Assembly: GCF_003096595.1 (NCBI RefSeq)
Contig: NZ_QEKO01000003.1
Span: 1 to 64,000 of the forward strand
Reading direction: 5' to 3'
DNA: 64,000 nt
Source: Pusillimonas noertemannii
Lineage (GTDB): Bacteria; Pseudomonadota; Gammaproteobacteria; Burkholderiales; Burkholderiaceae_B
Shown here: in pieces, positions 41,888-50,452 of the stretch
How the letters are laid out: the number at the start of each line of letters is the position of its first letter
How positions within the stretch are numbered: the first letter of the stretch is position 1
The notes under the pieces: generated by a model
Databases searched by the model: none
What the model was told of the DNA's origin: nothing
Seen by the model: only the letters and a program-made list of their open reading frames with translations
Position numbers and translations under genes: made by a program

Positions 41888-43747
41888 ATGAGCGGCCGTT
41901 TCAGCCCCCTGGCGCCCGCCAGCCTGTTCCTGGACGCTACGGGAACCCCGTTCAGCGAGCGCTACCAGGACGTCTACCATGCGCGCAACGGGGCATTGGA
42001 GCAGGCGCGCCAGGTGTTCCTGCGAGGCAATGGGCTGCCGGAGCGATGGCATGGCCGTGCTTCGTTCACGGTTTGCGAAACCGGCTTCGGGCTGGGCAGG
42101 AACTTCCTGGCGCTGTGGCAGGCCTGGCGGGACGATCCGCAGCGTTGCGGCCGCCTGCATGTATTGTCGTTCGAGGCCCATCCCTTTTCGGCCGCCGACC
42201 TGGCTGTGGCATCACGCGAACTGCCCGCTGACCTGCGCGATGCGGCCGGCCAGCTCGTGCGGGCCTGGCCTGTGTTGCTGCCCGGCGTGCACCGTCTTGA
42301 GTTCGAAGGGGGGCGGCTGACGCTGACGCTGATCTTCGGCCGTATAGAACAGACCGCGCGCGAGGCGCAGGCGGGCGTCGACGCGTTCTTCCTGGACGGT
42401 TTCGCCGCGGCCAGAAACCCTGAAATGTGGTCGCCGGCCTTGTTCGGCCAATTGGTGCGGCTGGCGCGCCCCGAGGCGACGGCCGCAACCTGGTGCGCCA
42501 GCGGCGATGTGCGCAGGGCGTTGCGGGACGCGGGTTTCCTGGTCAGCAGGGCGCCGGGCTTGGGCGGCAAATGGCAAACGACCCGGGCCGTGCTGCGGCC
42601 CGGGCTGGGCCGGGGCCTGGAGGCGGCGGAGCCGGGGCCCGTGCTGGTAGTGGGGGCGGGTCCGGCCGGCGCGGGCATGGCCCGGGCGCTGGCCATGCGG
42701 GGCCGCCAGGTGGTGGTGGCCGATCCCCAGCTGGCTGGGGGAAGAGGCGCCAGCCATCGCGGGCACCTGGCGGCCGCCCTGACGCCGCTCGTTTCACGCG
42801 ACGACGACCTGAGGGCCCGCCTCAGCCGGGCCGGCGTGCTGCGCGCGCTGCATCGCTGGCAGTCACTGCCCGGCTCCGCCCGGCCGCAGCGCGTGGGCAC
42901 TGTCGAGCTGCTTCGGGACGCCTCGCAGGACGAGCAGCGCCGCCTCACGCTTCAGACCATGGGCTTTCCCGAGGAATGGGTGCGGTGGATGGATGCGGGC
43001 GAAGTGTCGCGGCGGGTGGGCCTGCCTATCAACCGGCCGGGGATATTCTTCGCTGACGGACAGCTCGTCCGTCCCGAGCCATTGCTCGACGCCTTGCTGG
43101 ATCATGCCCGCATCGATTGCCGGGCGACGCGCATCCTGCGCCTTCAGCGGGAAGGCGCGGGCTGGCTGGCGCAGGGCGACGACGGGCAAGTCTTTTCCAT
43201 GGCGACCGTAGTCCTGGCCAACGCCTCCGAGGCGGCCGCCTTGCTGTCGACGTGCCCGGACGTGGTGGAACTGCCCAAATTGCGCGCCGGCTGGCGTCTT
43301 GCGGGCCAGGTCAGCTATTTTCGGCCGGACGCCGCGGCGCATGACCCCGCCACGGTGCTGAGCGCAGAGGGGTATTGGCTGCCGCAAGTGGATGGCGTGA
43401 ATGTGGGCGGCAGCACCTATCTGCCCAATGCGGCCGCCAGCGAAGTAACGGATTCGGGCCACCGCTTCATTTCGGAACAGGTGGCCGACATGCTGGGGGT
43501 GGATGCCGGCCGGGTCGGGGAATGGCTGGCCGAGGGGGCGGGGTGGGCAGGCTGGCGGGCGGTGGTGGCCGGGCGTCTGCCGGTGTTTGGGCCGGTGCCG
43601 AAAGCGCCGGGCCTGTGGCTTGCTTGCGCCTATGGCTCGCGCGGGTTGACGTGGGCCGCGCTGGCCGGAGACCTGCTCGCCGCGAGCCTGGAGGGCGAAC
43701 CTCTGCCCCTGGAGCGTACACTGCAAAACGCCGTGGCGCCTCGCTGA
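41888..43747 (+). CDS. mnmC: tRNA 5-methylaminomethyl-2-thiouridine biosynthesis bifunctional protein MnmC
   Basis: Completes the mnm5s2U modification at tRNA wobble U34. The protein has 619 residues in two domains: an N-terminal SAM methyltransferase (about 1-240; ETGFGLGRNFLALW is the SAM motif, DAFFLDGFAAARNPEMW the catalytic region) and a C-terminal FAD-dependent oxidase (about 255-610; VLVVGAGPAGAGMARAL is the dinucleotide fold). Start chosen at 41888, 20 codons inside the longest frame. About 50 residues shorter than the E. coli enzyme. A tRNA-Lys(UUU), a likely substrate, lies 2.5 kb downstream. Confidence 0.93.
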   Translation: MSGRFSPLAPASLFLDATGTPFSERYQDVYHARNGALEQARQVFLRGNGLPERWHGRASFTVCETGFGLGRNFLALWQAWRDDPQRCGRLHVLSFEAHPFSAADLAVASRELPADLRDAAGQLVRAWPVLLPGVHRLEFEGGRLTLTLIFGRIEQTAREAQAGVDAFFLDGFAAARNPEMWSPALFGQLVRLARPEATAATWCASGDVRRALRDAGFLVSRAPGLGGKWQTTRAVLRPGLGRGLEAAEPGPVLVVGAGPAGAGMARALAMRGRQVVVADPQLAGGRGASHRGHLAAALTPLVSRDDDLRARLSRAGVLRALHRWQSLPGSARPQRVGTVELLRDASQDEQRRLTLQTMGFPEEWVRWMDAGEVSRRVGLPINRPGIFFADGQLVRPEPLLDALLDHARIDCRATRILRLQREGAGWLAQGDDGQVFSMATVVLANASEAAALLSTCPDVVELPKLRAGWRLAGQVSYFRPDAAAHDPATVLSAEGYWLPQVDGVNVGGSTYLPNAAASEVTDSGHRFISEQVADMLGVDAGRVGEWLAEGAGWAGWRAVVAGRLPVFGPVPKAPGLWLACAYGSRGLTWAALAGDLLAASLEGEPLPLERTLQNAVAPR

Positions 43748-43865
43748 ACAGGCCCTGCGGAAGCCCGAATGGAGCCCGCTGAGCGAAGTCATTTTATTTT
43801 ATAGCGTAAATCCGTCAAAATAATGTCTTTTGAATGCTTTACAGGCTATTGCCGAGGATTGCGCT

Positions 43866-46073
43866 GTGCCGCCCAAGTCTGAACTTGCCCACGTGACGCA
43901 ACTTGACTCCCTGCAGTTCTTGACGGCGAAGTCCACCCACGCGGTGTTCGCCTTCGAGGATTCCGAGTTGCAGCTCGAAATAGAAGCGACCGCGCCCGGC
44001 GTATACCGGCTGCGATGCGCGCCCGCCTCCGTCCTTAACAACGACAAGCCCAGCGCAAGGGCCCGCGCGCATGCCGAAATGCTGCTCGCGCGCCAGGAGC
44101 CTGTAAGCGAACTGGCCGTTTCGTCCATACCCGGCAAGCAGGGGTGGCGTCTCGAACAGGGCGACATTGCGCTCGAAATCGCCGTTGCGCCCTTACAGAT
44201 CGGCCTGTATCGCGGCCAGGAATGCCTTGCGCGCACGGGCGAGCCCGCGCTGCAGCACGGCGACGTCCAGGCCGACCCGGCCTGGCGGCTTTGTTTCGAG
44301 CTTGACGCCGACGATTCCATATACGGCCTGGGTGAAACCGCCGGCGACCTCGATCGTCGCGGCCAGAGCCTGGCGTCCGACTCCCCGCAGGCGCGTGCCT
44401 TGCCTTTGGCCTGGAGCCCGCGTGGCTGGGGCCTGTATGTGAACAGCCTGGGGCGGGTTGAGCACGATGTGGCGGCTCATGACCCCGACCTCTACGAGCT
44501 TACCTCGCATGCGGCGGTGCTCGACGTCTTCCTGTTCGCGGGCGAGCCCGGCGAAATCGTCAACCAGTACACTGCCCTTACAGGCAGGGCCGGCCAGCCC
44601 TGCCTATGGCCCATGGGGGTCTGGCTGGATCAGGCTCCGGGGCAGTCCATCGACGAACTGCACGCCGCGGCGCAGCGCATGCGCGCCGATGAATTCGCCT
44701 TCGACGCGGTCAGGCTGGGGCCGCCCGCCGCCTATGGCTTCCAGGCCGACAAGCCCGTGTTCGAGTGGAACGAGGGCCGGGTGCCCGATCCGCGTGCCCT
44801 GCTGACCCGCTTCCAGGACATCCACCTGCAAGTGGCGGCGCCGTCCTTTCCCGGTGTATTGGCCGGCACGCCGTTGTTCGACGAATGGGAAGACCGCGGC
44901 TGGCTGCTTGCCGACGATTCCGGCGGGGCATATGTCTTTGCCGGCTCCGAGGCCAGCGGGGGCAAGCCCTTCGGGCTGCTCGACCTTACCTACAAAGATG
45001 TCTACAAGCTGTGGGCAGAACGGCAGCGCCAGGTCTTTGACGAGGGCCTGGGGGCTCCCGACTGCGATGCCCAGTTCGACATTCCCGACGGCGTGTCCGC
45101 CCGGGGCGGAGAAACCGGCGCGCAGCTTCGCACCATTTATCCGCTTCTGGCGCGCCAGGCCTTGTTCGATGCCGTGGCGGGCCATAAGACACCGCAAGAA
45201 GGCGTCATCTTCAGTACCGACCTCTTCCCCGGCGTACAGCGTTATGCCTGGCAGGCGGCGCCTCGCGTCGACAACAGCTGGCAGGGCCTGGCCCACACAC
45301 TCCGTACGGCGCTTGCCGTGGGCAATAGCGGTGTCACCGCGCAACTGCATGGCGTGGGCTGCGCCCACGCATCCACCGCCGACATGACCCCCGAGCTGTA
45401 TGCCCGCTGGCTTGCCGCAGCCGTGTTCTCGGCGAATTTCAGCTTCCAGGGCCTGCCGCAACTGCTGCCGCAAGGCTTTGACGAGGCAACCCGCGCTCTG
45501 GTGCGGCACTGGCTGCAGTGGCGCTACCGCCTTATCCCCTACGTGCTAGGCATTATCGAAGACGCCGTGCGCACGGGCCTGCCGGTGCAACGCTCCATGC
45601 CGCTGGCTTTCCCCGCCGACGTCATGGCCCATGTGTGGGACACGCAATACCTGCTTGGGCCGGCCCTGCTGGTCGCGCCGGTATTGCAGCCCGGCACCCA
45701 GCATAAGGTCTACCTGCCCGCCGGCGATGCCTGGTGGGATCTGAGCACGGGCCAGCGCTACGAAGGCGGCAGCGTGCTTTCCGTCGAGGTCGAACTCGAC
45801 AGCCTGCCGGTGTTCGGCCGCGAGGGCCACATGCTGTGCCTGGGGCCCGCCGCCCAGCATACGGGCGAGTTCAACTCGGCCCGCATCCTCGATGAAGTCT
45901 GGATGTTCGGCATGCCCGAGCACAGCCCGGTCGTCATGCGCAACAAGATCCGCGTAATGCAGATGCAGGGCTCCAGCTATATCAAGGGACTCGAGGGGCT
46001 CAAGATACTTCCTTCCGAAGGGCTCGAGGTCAAGCGCCGCGGTGCCGAGGTGCGCATCTCGCGTGTTCGCTGA
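43866..46073 (+). CDS. Glycoside hydrolase family 31 protein, divergent
   Basis: The protein has 735 residues. An N-terminal beta-sandwich (about 15-235) is followed by a (beta/alpha)8 barrel. The usual nucleophile motif is altered to DCDAQFDIPDG, where an aspartate still aligns with the catalytic one, and the acid/base region reads APRVDNSWQGL, keeping the aspartate before NSW. The C-terminal region (LLGPALLVAPVLQPGTQHKVYLPAGDAWWDL) is typical of the family. It therefore may be active on alpha-glucosides or related substrates, but specificity is uncertain. I chose GTG at 43866 because GAGG lies upstream; a TTG at 43830 would add 12 residues. No sugar transporter or regulator lies beside it. 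Confidence 0.8.
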   Translation: MPPKSELAHVTQLDSLQFLTAKSTHAVFAFEDSELQLEIEATAPGVYRLRCAPASVLNNDKPSARARAHAEMLLARQEPVSELAVSSIPGKQGWRLEQGDIALEIAVAPLQIGLYRGQECLARTGEPALQHGDVQADPAWRLCFELDADDSIYGLGETAGDLDRRGQSLASDSPQARALPLAWSPRGWGLYVNSLGRVEHDVAAHDPDLYELTSHAAVLDVFLFAGEPGEIVNQYTALTGRAGQPCLWPMGVWLDQAPGQSIDELHAAAQRMRADEFAFDAVRLGPPAAYGFQADKPVFEWNEGRVPDPRALLTRFQDIHLQVAAPSFPGVLAGTPLFDEWEDRGWLLADDSGGAYVFAGSEASGGKPFGLLDLTYKDVYKLWAERQRQVFDEGLGAPDCDAQFDIPDGVSARGGETGAQLRTIYPLLARQALFDAVAGHKTPQEGVIFSTDLFPGVQRYAWQAAPRVDNSWQGLAHTLRTALAVGNSGVTAQLHGVGCAHASTADMTPELYARWLAAAVFSANFSFQGLPQLLPQGFDEATRALVRHWLQWRYRLIPYVLGIIEDAVRTGLPVQRSMPLAFPADVMAHVWDTQYLLGPALLVAPVLQPGTQHKVYLPAGDAWWDLSTGQRYEGGSVLSVEVELDSLPVFGREGHMLCLGPAAQHTGEFNSARILDEVWMFGMPEHSPVVMRNKIRVMQMQGSSYIKGLEGLKILPSEGLEVKRRGAEVRISRVR

Positions 46074-46157
46074 AGTGGCGGGGTCCCTGGCTCTACTCCG
46101 TGAGCGGGTAGAGCCAGTCTGGCAAGGTAGGGTAGAACTTTCTGCACCAACACTTTC

Positions 46158-46186
46158 TTGACAGCGCCTTAAAAACCACCCATAAT
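46158..46186 (+). promoter_or_regulatory. Near-consensus sigma-70 promoter of tRNA-Lys
   Basis: TTGACA at 46158-46163 and CATAAT at 46181-46186 with exactly 17 bases between, 20 bases upstream of the tRNA. Eleven of twelve consensus bases match. Confidence 0.88.
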
Positions 46187-46206
46187 TATGGTCTTTGGTT
46201 TTTAGC

Positions 46207-46282
46207 GGGTTGGTAGCTCAGTTGGTAGAGCACCGGACTTTTAATCCGTTGGTCCCGGGTTCGAGCCCCGGCCAACCCACCA
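46207..46282 (+). tRNA. tRNA-Lys(UUU)
   Basis: A 76-base cloverleaf: acceptor stem GGGTTGG/CCAACCC (46207-46213 with 46272-46278), anticodon stem CCGGA/TCCGG with loop CTTTTAA and anticodon TTT at 46240-46242, TPsiC arm with GGTTCGAGCC, and an encoded CCA at 46280-46282. The wobble U is a target for the MnmC-type modification. A terminator follows. Confidence 0.97.
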
Positions 46283-46300
46283 TTAAACCTAAAGGAAACA

Positions 46301-46326
46301 AAGCCGCAGACAATGCGGTTTTTTTC
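46301..46326 (+). terminator. Intrinsic terminator after tRNA-Lys
   Basis: AAGCCGCA (46301-46308) pairs with TGCGGTTT (46314-46321) around GACAA (one G-T pair), followed by a run of T to 46325. Confidence 0.85.
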
Positions 46327-46380
46327 TTGGGCAGGGGGCGCGTTGCGTGCCCAATCTTATCCAGCCGATTTAAATGCTTT

Positions 46381-46413
46381 TGCCAGCCCCTGGAGGCTGG
46401 CATTTTGTTTTTT
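46381..46413 (+). terminator. Second intrinsic terminator
   Basis: TGCCAGCC (46381-46388) and GGCTGGCA (46395-46402) form a perfect stem with loop CCTGGA, followed by TTTTGTTTTTT. It comes 55 bases after the tRNA terminator and about 60 bases before a tiny gene. Confidence 0.85.
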
Positions 46414-46474
46414 GTAAGATTACACTTAACAAAGGTAACCAAACATTAGCTTGATGTGATTCCAGGAGATCGCT

Positions 46475-46573
46475 ATGAGTGCCATCCCAACTATATCCAT
46501 CAAGCTTTATCTCTTTGGCGTAAGCTGCCTGGGGTTGCTGGCTTGGCTTATCTGGCGTGACGGCAAAAGATAA
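46475..46573 (+). CDS. Tiny membrane peptide, 32 residues
   Basis: ATG at 46475 follows AGGAG by 6 bases and the frame runs 32 codons to TAA. The product starts MSAIPTISIKLY, then has a single hydrophobic segment (LFGVSCLGLLAWLIW, residues 13-27) and a basic/polar C-terminus RDGKR. This is the build of small inner-membrane peptides that regulate larger partners. It sits alone between a terminator and the convergent hemerythrin gene. No family is recognised. The ribosome site and transmembrane pattern make it a plausible real gene. Confidence 0.55.
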   Translation: MSAIPTISIKLYLFGVSCLGLLAWLIWRDGKR

Positions 46574-46698
46574 GCTGCAGCGCCGTTTCCGCGGGCGCCG
46601 CTGACGCAGGCCCGCAAGCTGCTTTACGGACGCTACCGCGTCTGGCGGTTGCGCCATTCCAAGGCCAGGAAACACGCCAGCTTGCCGCGGGGGCGGCG

Positions 46699-47178
46699 TT
46701 ACGCTGCTACGACAGCGTGCAGCAGTTCATTCTTGCGCTCGGTCATTTGTGCGAGTATTTCCCGCAGCTCGATTTTCTTCGAAATGACCTTAGGAAAAAG
46801 CTCCTCTTCTTCCTCCTTGACGTGGTGCGCCACGTATTCGCCCAGCACCTTCACTTTTGCCTCATAGAGCTCGTCCTTCATGCTCATTTTCTGGATTTGA
46901 GAGATGAGCGCCTTTGCGCTTGCGTGCTCGACCAGTGCTTCGTCTAACAGGTCTGCGAAAGCGTCCGGGCTTTGCTTGCGCAAAAACGGATAGAAAATTT
47001 CTTCTTCGATCGTCGTATGGGCCGTCAATTCCATACAGACCTCTGATGCAATTTCCTCTTTCGCCGCGTCGCTTTTCTCGGACTCGAAGTCCTTGAACAG
47101 TTTTTTGGCTTTCTTGTGGTCGTCCAGCAAAAGACTGAGCACGTCCTTCTGCGCGACGGGTATCTGTGATTTATTCAT
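46699..47178 (-). CDS. Hemerythrin HHE-domain protein
   Basis: The protein has 159 residues forming a four-helix bundle. Iron-binding histidines and carboxylates appear in LLDDHKKAKKLF, ELTAHTTIEEEIFYPFL, VEHASAKALI and HHVKEEEEELFPKV. Proteins of this type bind a di-iron centre and are linked to oxygen or nitric oxide sensing and iron-sulfur repair; the exact role here is unknown. Start at 47178 behind GGGAG, 19 codons inside the longest frame. Confidence 0.9.
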   Translation of the reverse strand: MNKSQIPVAQKDVLSLLLDDHKKAKKLFKDFESEKSDAAKEEIASEVCMELTAHTTIEEEIFYPFLRKQSPDAFADLLDEALVEHASAKALISQIQKMSMKDELYEAKVKVLGEYVAHHVKEEEEELFPKVISKKIELREILAQMTERKNELLHAVVAA

Positions 47179-47341
47179 GCCTATCTCCCTTGACAGGTGG
47201 TTGAAACGCCGGATGGCAGGCAAGGGATACAGCAAACATCATGCCCCGGCGCCTGCCTTCTTATTCTTATATAGGTCCGATCTGGCCGCTCGCGCCTTCT
47301 CTCCTATAAAATGGCCACAGCATCTTCTGTTGGGTAGGAAA

Positions 47342-47590
47342 ATGGCCATTCAAACCTTGAGCCGATATGGCTTTGCCTTGTTTCTCGTCGCTCTTGTGTC
47401 GGGCTGCTCGTTGTGGGGCGGCGGCGATGCATCTTCTGAAACGTCGTATGCCGAACGCCCCAGCGAGTGCCGGTGGAGCCGCAGCAGCTGCATGTACAAC
47501 GGAAAATACGAGTCCGGCGAAAGGGATTACGCCGAAGAAGAGGCGGCGCGCCTGAACAAGGCGTCTTTGGCAAGGCTGCGCGGCCGATAG
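47342..47590 (+). CDS. Small lipoprotein
   Basis: The protein has 82 residues. A signal peptide ends in the lipobox LVSGC (cysteine near residue 23), so the mature form is an acylated membrane lipoprotein of about 60 residues. The mature part has a cysteine pair (ECRWSRSSCMYNGKYE) and an acidic/basic helix (RDYAEEEAARLNKASLARLRG). Short lipoproteins with this CxW..SSCxY pattern recur in Burkholderiales; function unknown. Behind GTAGGAAA. An in-frame extension back to 47093 is antisense to the hemerythrin gene and rejected. Confidence 0.78.
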   Translation: MAIQTLSRYGFALFLVALVSGCSLWGGGDASSETSYAERPSECRWSRSSCMYNGKYESGERDYAEEEAARLNKASLARLRGR

Positions 47591-47641
47591 GCGCGCTGGG
47601 TCCATACCGCGGGGCCGGAACTCGGCTGGCTTAATAAGACT

Positions 47642-47678
47642 GCAACAAGCACGTTGGATACTGCGTGCTCCTTGTTGC
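47642..47678 (+). other. Imperfect hairpin upstream of the PhoX-type gene
   Basis: GCAACAAG (47642-47649) pairs with CTTGTTGC (47671-47678), and CACG (47650-47653) with CGTG (47664-47667) inside it, with bulge CTC. It lies 18 bases upstream of the next start codon and could be a weak terminator of the lipoprotein gene or part of the following leader. Confidence 0.4.
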
Positions 47679-47696
47679 CATTCTATTGAGCCCCAC

Positions 47697-49667
47697 ATGA
47701 AAAACATTCGTGTCCTTGATTCCGAAGACCTGCCCACCAACACTTCGTCCAACGAGCATTTTCAGGCGGTCGTCGAGCGTGCGCGCAGTCGCCGCGGTTT
47801 TCTGAAGTCCGGCCTTGGCTTGTCGGCCGCCGTGTTCCTGGCCGGCCCGCTGGCGGCCTGTGGCGGAAGCAGCGGCGGCAGCGGCGAAGGCGAAACGGAA
47901 ACGCCTCCGGAAAGCTCGCTGCTCGGCTTCAAGGCGATTCCGATTTCCACCGAAGACACGATCATGGTTGCCGAAGGCTACACGGCCGAGCATTTCGTTC
48001 CCTGGGGCACGCCCTTGTTTGCCGGCGATCCCGACTGGAAGAGCGACGGCAGCGACGATTCGGCGGCCCAGGCGCGCCAGGTCGGCGACAACCACGACGG
48101 CATCCATTTCTTTCCCATCAACGGCAGCAGCGACGAAGGCCTGCTGGTGATGAATCACGAATACACGACCACCAGCGGCGGAGAATACCCCTGGCTGTTC
48201 GGTGTGGGCGGCACCGAGCCCTGGACGGCCGACAAGGCCCAGAAGGCCATCAACGCCCATGGGGTGTCGGTGATCCACATCGTTCGCAATGCCGAAGGCA
48301 AGTGGGAGATCAAGCTCGACTCGCAATACAACCGCCGCATCACCGCCGCGACTGAAATGCAGCTGACCGGCCCGGCCGCCGGCCACGACCTGCTGAAGAC
48401 TTCGGAGGACGCCACCGGAACCAAGGTGCTGGGCACGTTCAACAATTGCGGCAATGGCTGGACTCCCTGGAACACCTACCTGGCCTGTGAAGAGAACTTC
48501 AACAACTACTTCGGCACGACGTCGGGCAATGACCAGCGCGACGAAGCGCAAAAGCGCTATGGCCTTTCGGCCCAGGAGACGGGCTATCGATGGGAGGAGC
48601 ATTTCGACCGCTTCGACTATGTGAAGGAGCCCAATGAATCCAACCGCTTTGGCTGGATCGTGGAGATCGACCCCTTCGACCCCAATTCCGTGCCCAGGAA
48701 GCGGACGGCCCTGGGCCGCATCAAGCACGAGAACGCGGCCTATCGCCTGGCCGCCGACCAGCGCATTGTCGTCTACATGGGCGACGACCAGGCCGGCGAC
48801 TACATCTATAAGTTCGTTTCGGACGGCACCTTCAAGGAAGGCGGCGACAACTCGGCCCTGCTGGATTCCGGCAAGCTGTATGTCGCACAGTTCGAGGACG
48901 GCGAGGCCAGCGGCGATTTCATGGGCACGGGCAAGTGGATATTGCTGGACAAGAATGACAATGCCGCACTGCTGGCCGACAACACCAACTTCCCCACCCA
49001 GGCCGATATTCTGATCAAGACGCGCATGGCGGCGGATCTGGTGGGCGCCACCAAGATGGACCGCCCGGAATGGGTCAGCGTTCATCCGACCAGCGGCGAG
49101 GTCTATGTGACCCTTACCAACAACAGCGGCCGGGCCGAGGATGAAACCGACGACGCCAACCCGCGCGCAGCCAACCGCTATGGCCAGATCATCCGCTGGC
49201 GCGAGGCCGGCGAGGACGCAACGGCCACGACCTTCGAGTGGGATCTCTTTGTGCTGGCGGGCAACCCTGTCAAGTACACCGATCGTGCAGACCTGAAGTC
49301 GGGTTCAGAGAACATCACCGCCGACAATACCTTCAACAGTCCCGACGGCCTGGCTTTCGACCAGGAGGGCCGCCTGTGGATCCAGACTGACGGCAACTAC
49401 AGCAACGCGGGCGAGTACGAAGGCCAGGGCAATAATCAGATGCTGTGTGCCGATCCGGCCAGCAAGGAGATCCGCCGCTTTTTCGTCGGACCGAAGGAGT
49501 GCGAAGTGACGGGCATTGCCTTCACCCCCGACAGCAAGACCCTGTTCATCAACATCCAGCATCCGGGCGAAGACGGCGACAGCCACTGGCCGGACGGCGG
49601 CACCTCGCTGCCGCGCTCGTCCACCGTCATCATCACCAAGAACGACGGAGGGGTGATCGGAAGCTGA
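47697..49667 (+). CDS. PhoX family protein (alkaline phosphatase, DUF839)
   Basis: The protein has 656 residues. The N-terminus carries a Tat signal (SRRGFLKSG, then a hydrophobic stretch ending LAACGG), so it is exported folded; the cysteine after the core could also be lipidated. The remainder is the PhoX/DUF839 beta-propeller with MNHEYTT, YLACEENFNNYFG, LGRIKHENAAYRLAADQRIVVYMGDDQAGDYIYKFV and PDGLAFDQEGRLWIQTDGNY. PhoX phosphatases use calcium and iron. A Gly/Ser/Glu-rich linker (about 57-76) follows the signal. I see no PHO box upstream. Confidence 0.9.
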   Translation: MKNIRVLDSEDLPTNTSSNEHFQAVVERARSRRGFLKSGLGLSAAVFLAGPLAACGGSSGGSGEGETETPPESSLLGFKAIPISTEDTIMVAEGYTAEHFVPWGTPLFAGDPDWKSDGSDDSAAQARQVGDNHDGIHFFPINGSSDEGLLVMNHEYTTTSGGEYPWLFGVGGTEPWTADKAQKAINAHGVSVIHIVRNAEGKWEIKLDSQYNRRITAATEMQLTGPAAGHDLLKTSEDATGTKVLGTFNNCGNGWTPWNTYLACEENFNNYFGTTSGNDQRDEAQKRYGLSAQETGYRWEEHFDRFDYVKEPNESNRFGWIVEIDPFDPNSVPRKRTALGRIKHENAAYRLAADQRIVVYMGDDQAGDYIYKFVSDGTFKEGGDNSALLDSGKLYVAQFEDGEASGDFMGTGKWILLDKNDNAALLADNTNFPTQADILIKTRMAADLVGATKMDRPEWVSVHPTSGEVYVTLTNNSGRAEDETDDANPRAANRYGQIIRWREAGEDATATTFEWDLFVLAGNPVKYTDRADLKSGSENITADNTFNSPDGLAFDQEGRLWIQTDGNYSNAGEYEGQGNNQMLCADPASKEIRRFFVGPKECEVTGIAFTPDSKTLFINIQHPGEDGDSHWPDGGTSLPRSSTVIITKNDGGVIGS

Positions 49668-49745
49668 ACCCTGGGCTCCGAAAGGGGGGCGGTCTATACC
49701 GTCCACCCACCCGGCGAAGCCGAGAATGTGGACTCTGCTCTGCCC

Positions 49746-49772
49746 GGGCCGGATCGCAAGATCCGGCCCTTT
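49746..49772 (+). terminator. Intrinsic terminator after the PhoX-type gene
   Basis: GGGCCGGATC (49746-49755) and GATCCGGCCC (49760-49769) form a perfect 10-base-pair stem with a GCAA tetraloop, followed by TTT. Confidence 0.85.
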
Positions 49773-49868
49773 GCTTTCGGCGCCGCGGGCCTTCGGCCTG
49801 CGCGCCGGCCATGGGCGGGTACGCTGCTTGCCTCTCGCAGGCAGTCGTGTCATGGCGGGAGGTCAATT

Positions 49869-50396
49869 GTGCCGGATCTGGGTGAAATCTTCGCCTTGCA
49901 GGAAGGAATGCTGGCGATGGTGGTACGGGGTACTGCCGTCTACTGGGTGGTTCTGATCCTTTTGCGGCTGGCGGGGCGGCGGGAAATCGGCTCGCTGGGC
50001 ACGGCCGACCTGCTGGTATTGGTGCTGGTGGCCGATGCTGTAGGAAACGCTCTTTCCGGCGGCTCGCCTTCGCTCACCGATGGGCTGACCGTGGTGGCGA
50101 CCATCGTCGCCTGGAGCGTGGTGCTGGATCGCGCCGCCTACTATTCGCCTTTTGTCCACAGATTGCTGGAACCCGCGCGCGTCTGCCTGATACGGGATGG
50201 TCGGATCATCCGGGCGGGCTTGCGCCACGAGCATGTCGGCCGTAGTGAACTGATGGAGCAGCTCAGGCTCAAGGGCATCGAATCGATCACGGAAGTCAAG
50301 CGCGCCTATCTGGAGTCTAACGGCCAGTTCAGCGTCATCAAGGTGGGCCCCGATGCGCCCGAGGCATCGTCGACGCTGGCCGAATCCGACCACTAG
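49869..50396 (+). CDS. YetF/DUF421 family membrane protein
   Basis: The protein has 175 residues with three N-terminal membrane helices (about 15-100, VVRGTAVYWVVLILLRLAGRREIGSLGTADLLVLVLVADAVGNAL) and a cytoplasmic DUF421 domain (about 105-165; PARVCLIRDGRIIRAGLRHEHVGRSELMEQLRLKGI). Bacillus members of the family are sporulation or envelope proteins of unclear biochemical function. The start is GTG at 49869 with GGGAGG 7 bases upstream; the longer frame upstream crosses a terminator and is rejected. Confidence 0.85.
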   Translation: MPDLGEIFALQEGMLAMVVRGTAVYWVVLILLRLAGRREIGSLGTADLLVLVLVADAVGNALSGGSPSLTDGLTVVATIVAWSVVLDRAAYYSPFVHRLLEPARVCLIRDGRIIRAGLRHEHVGRSELMEQLRLKGIESITEVKRAYLESNGQFSVIKVGPDAPEASSTLAESDH

Positions 50397-50408
50397 GCCC
50401 TGGACGGG

Positions 50409-50446
50409 AAGCCGGCCGGCAGGCGGCGGCTGCCGGCCCGGCTTTT
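50409..50446. terminator. Terminator between convergent genes
   Basis: AAGCCGG plus CCGGCAG (50409-50422) pair with CTGCCGG and CCGGCTT (50430-50436, 50438-50444) with one bulge and a GCGGCGG loop, then TTTT on the plus strand. It separates the YetF-type gene from the minus-strand gene that ends at 50453. Confidence 0.78.
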
Positions 50447-50452
50447 GCGGAC

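Noticed and set aside
46574-46698. Basic peptide frame downstream of the 32-residue membrane peptide
   Set aside because: No ribosome site, and the frame continues antisense into the hemerythrin gene; composition alone does not support a gene.
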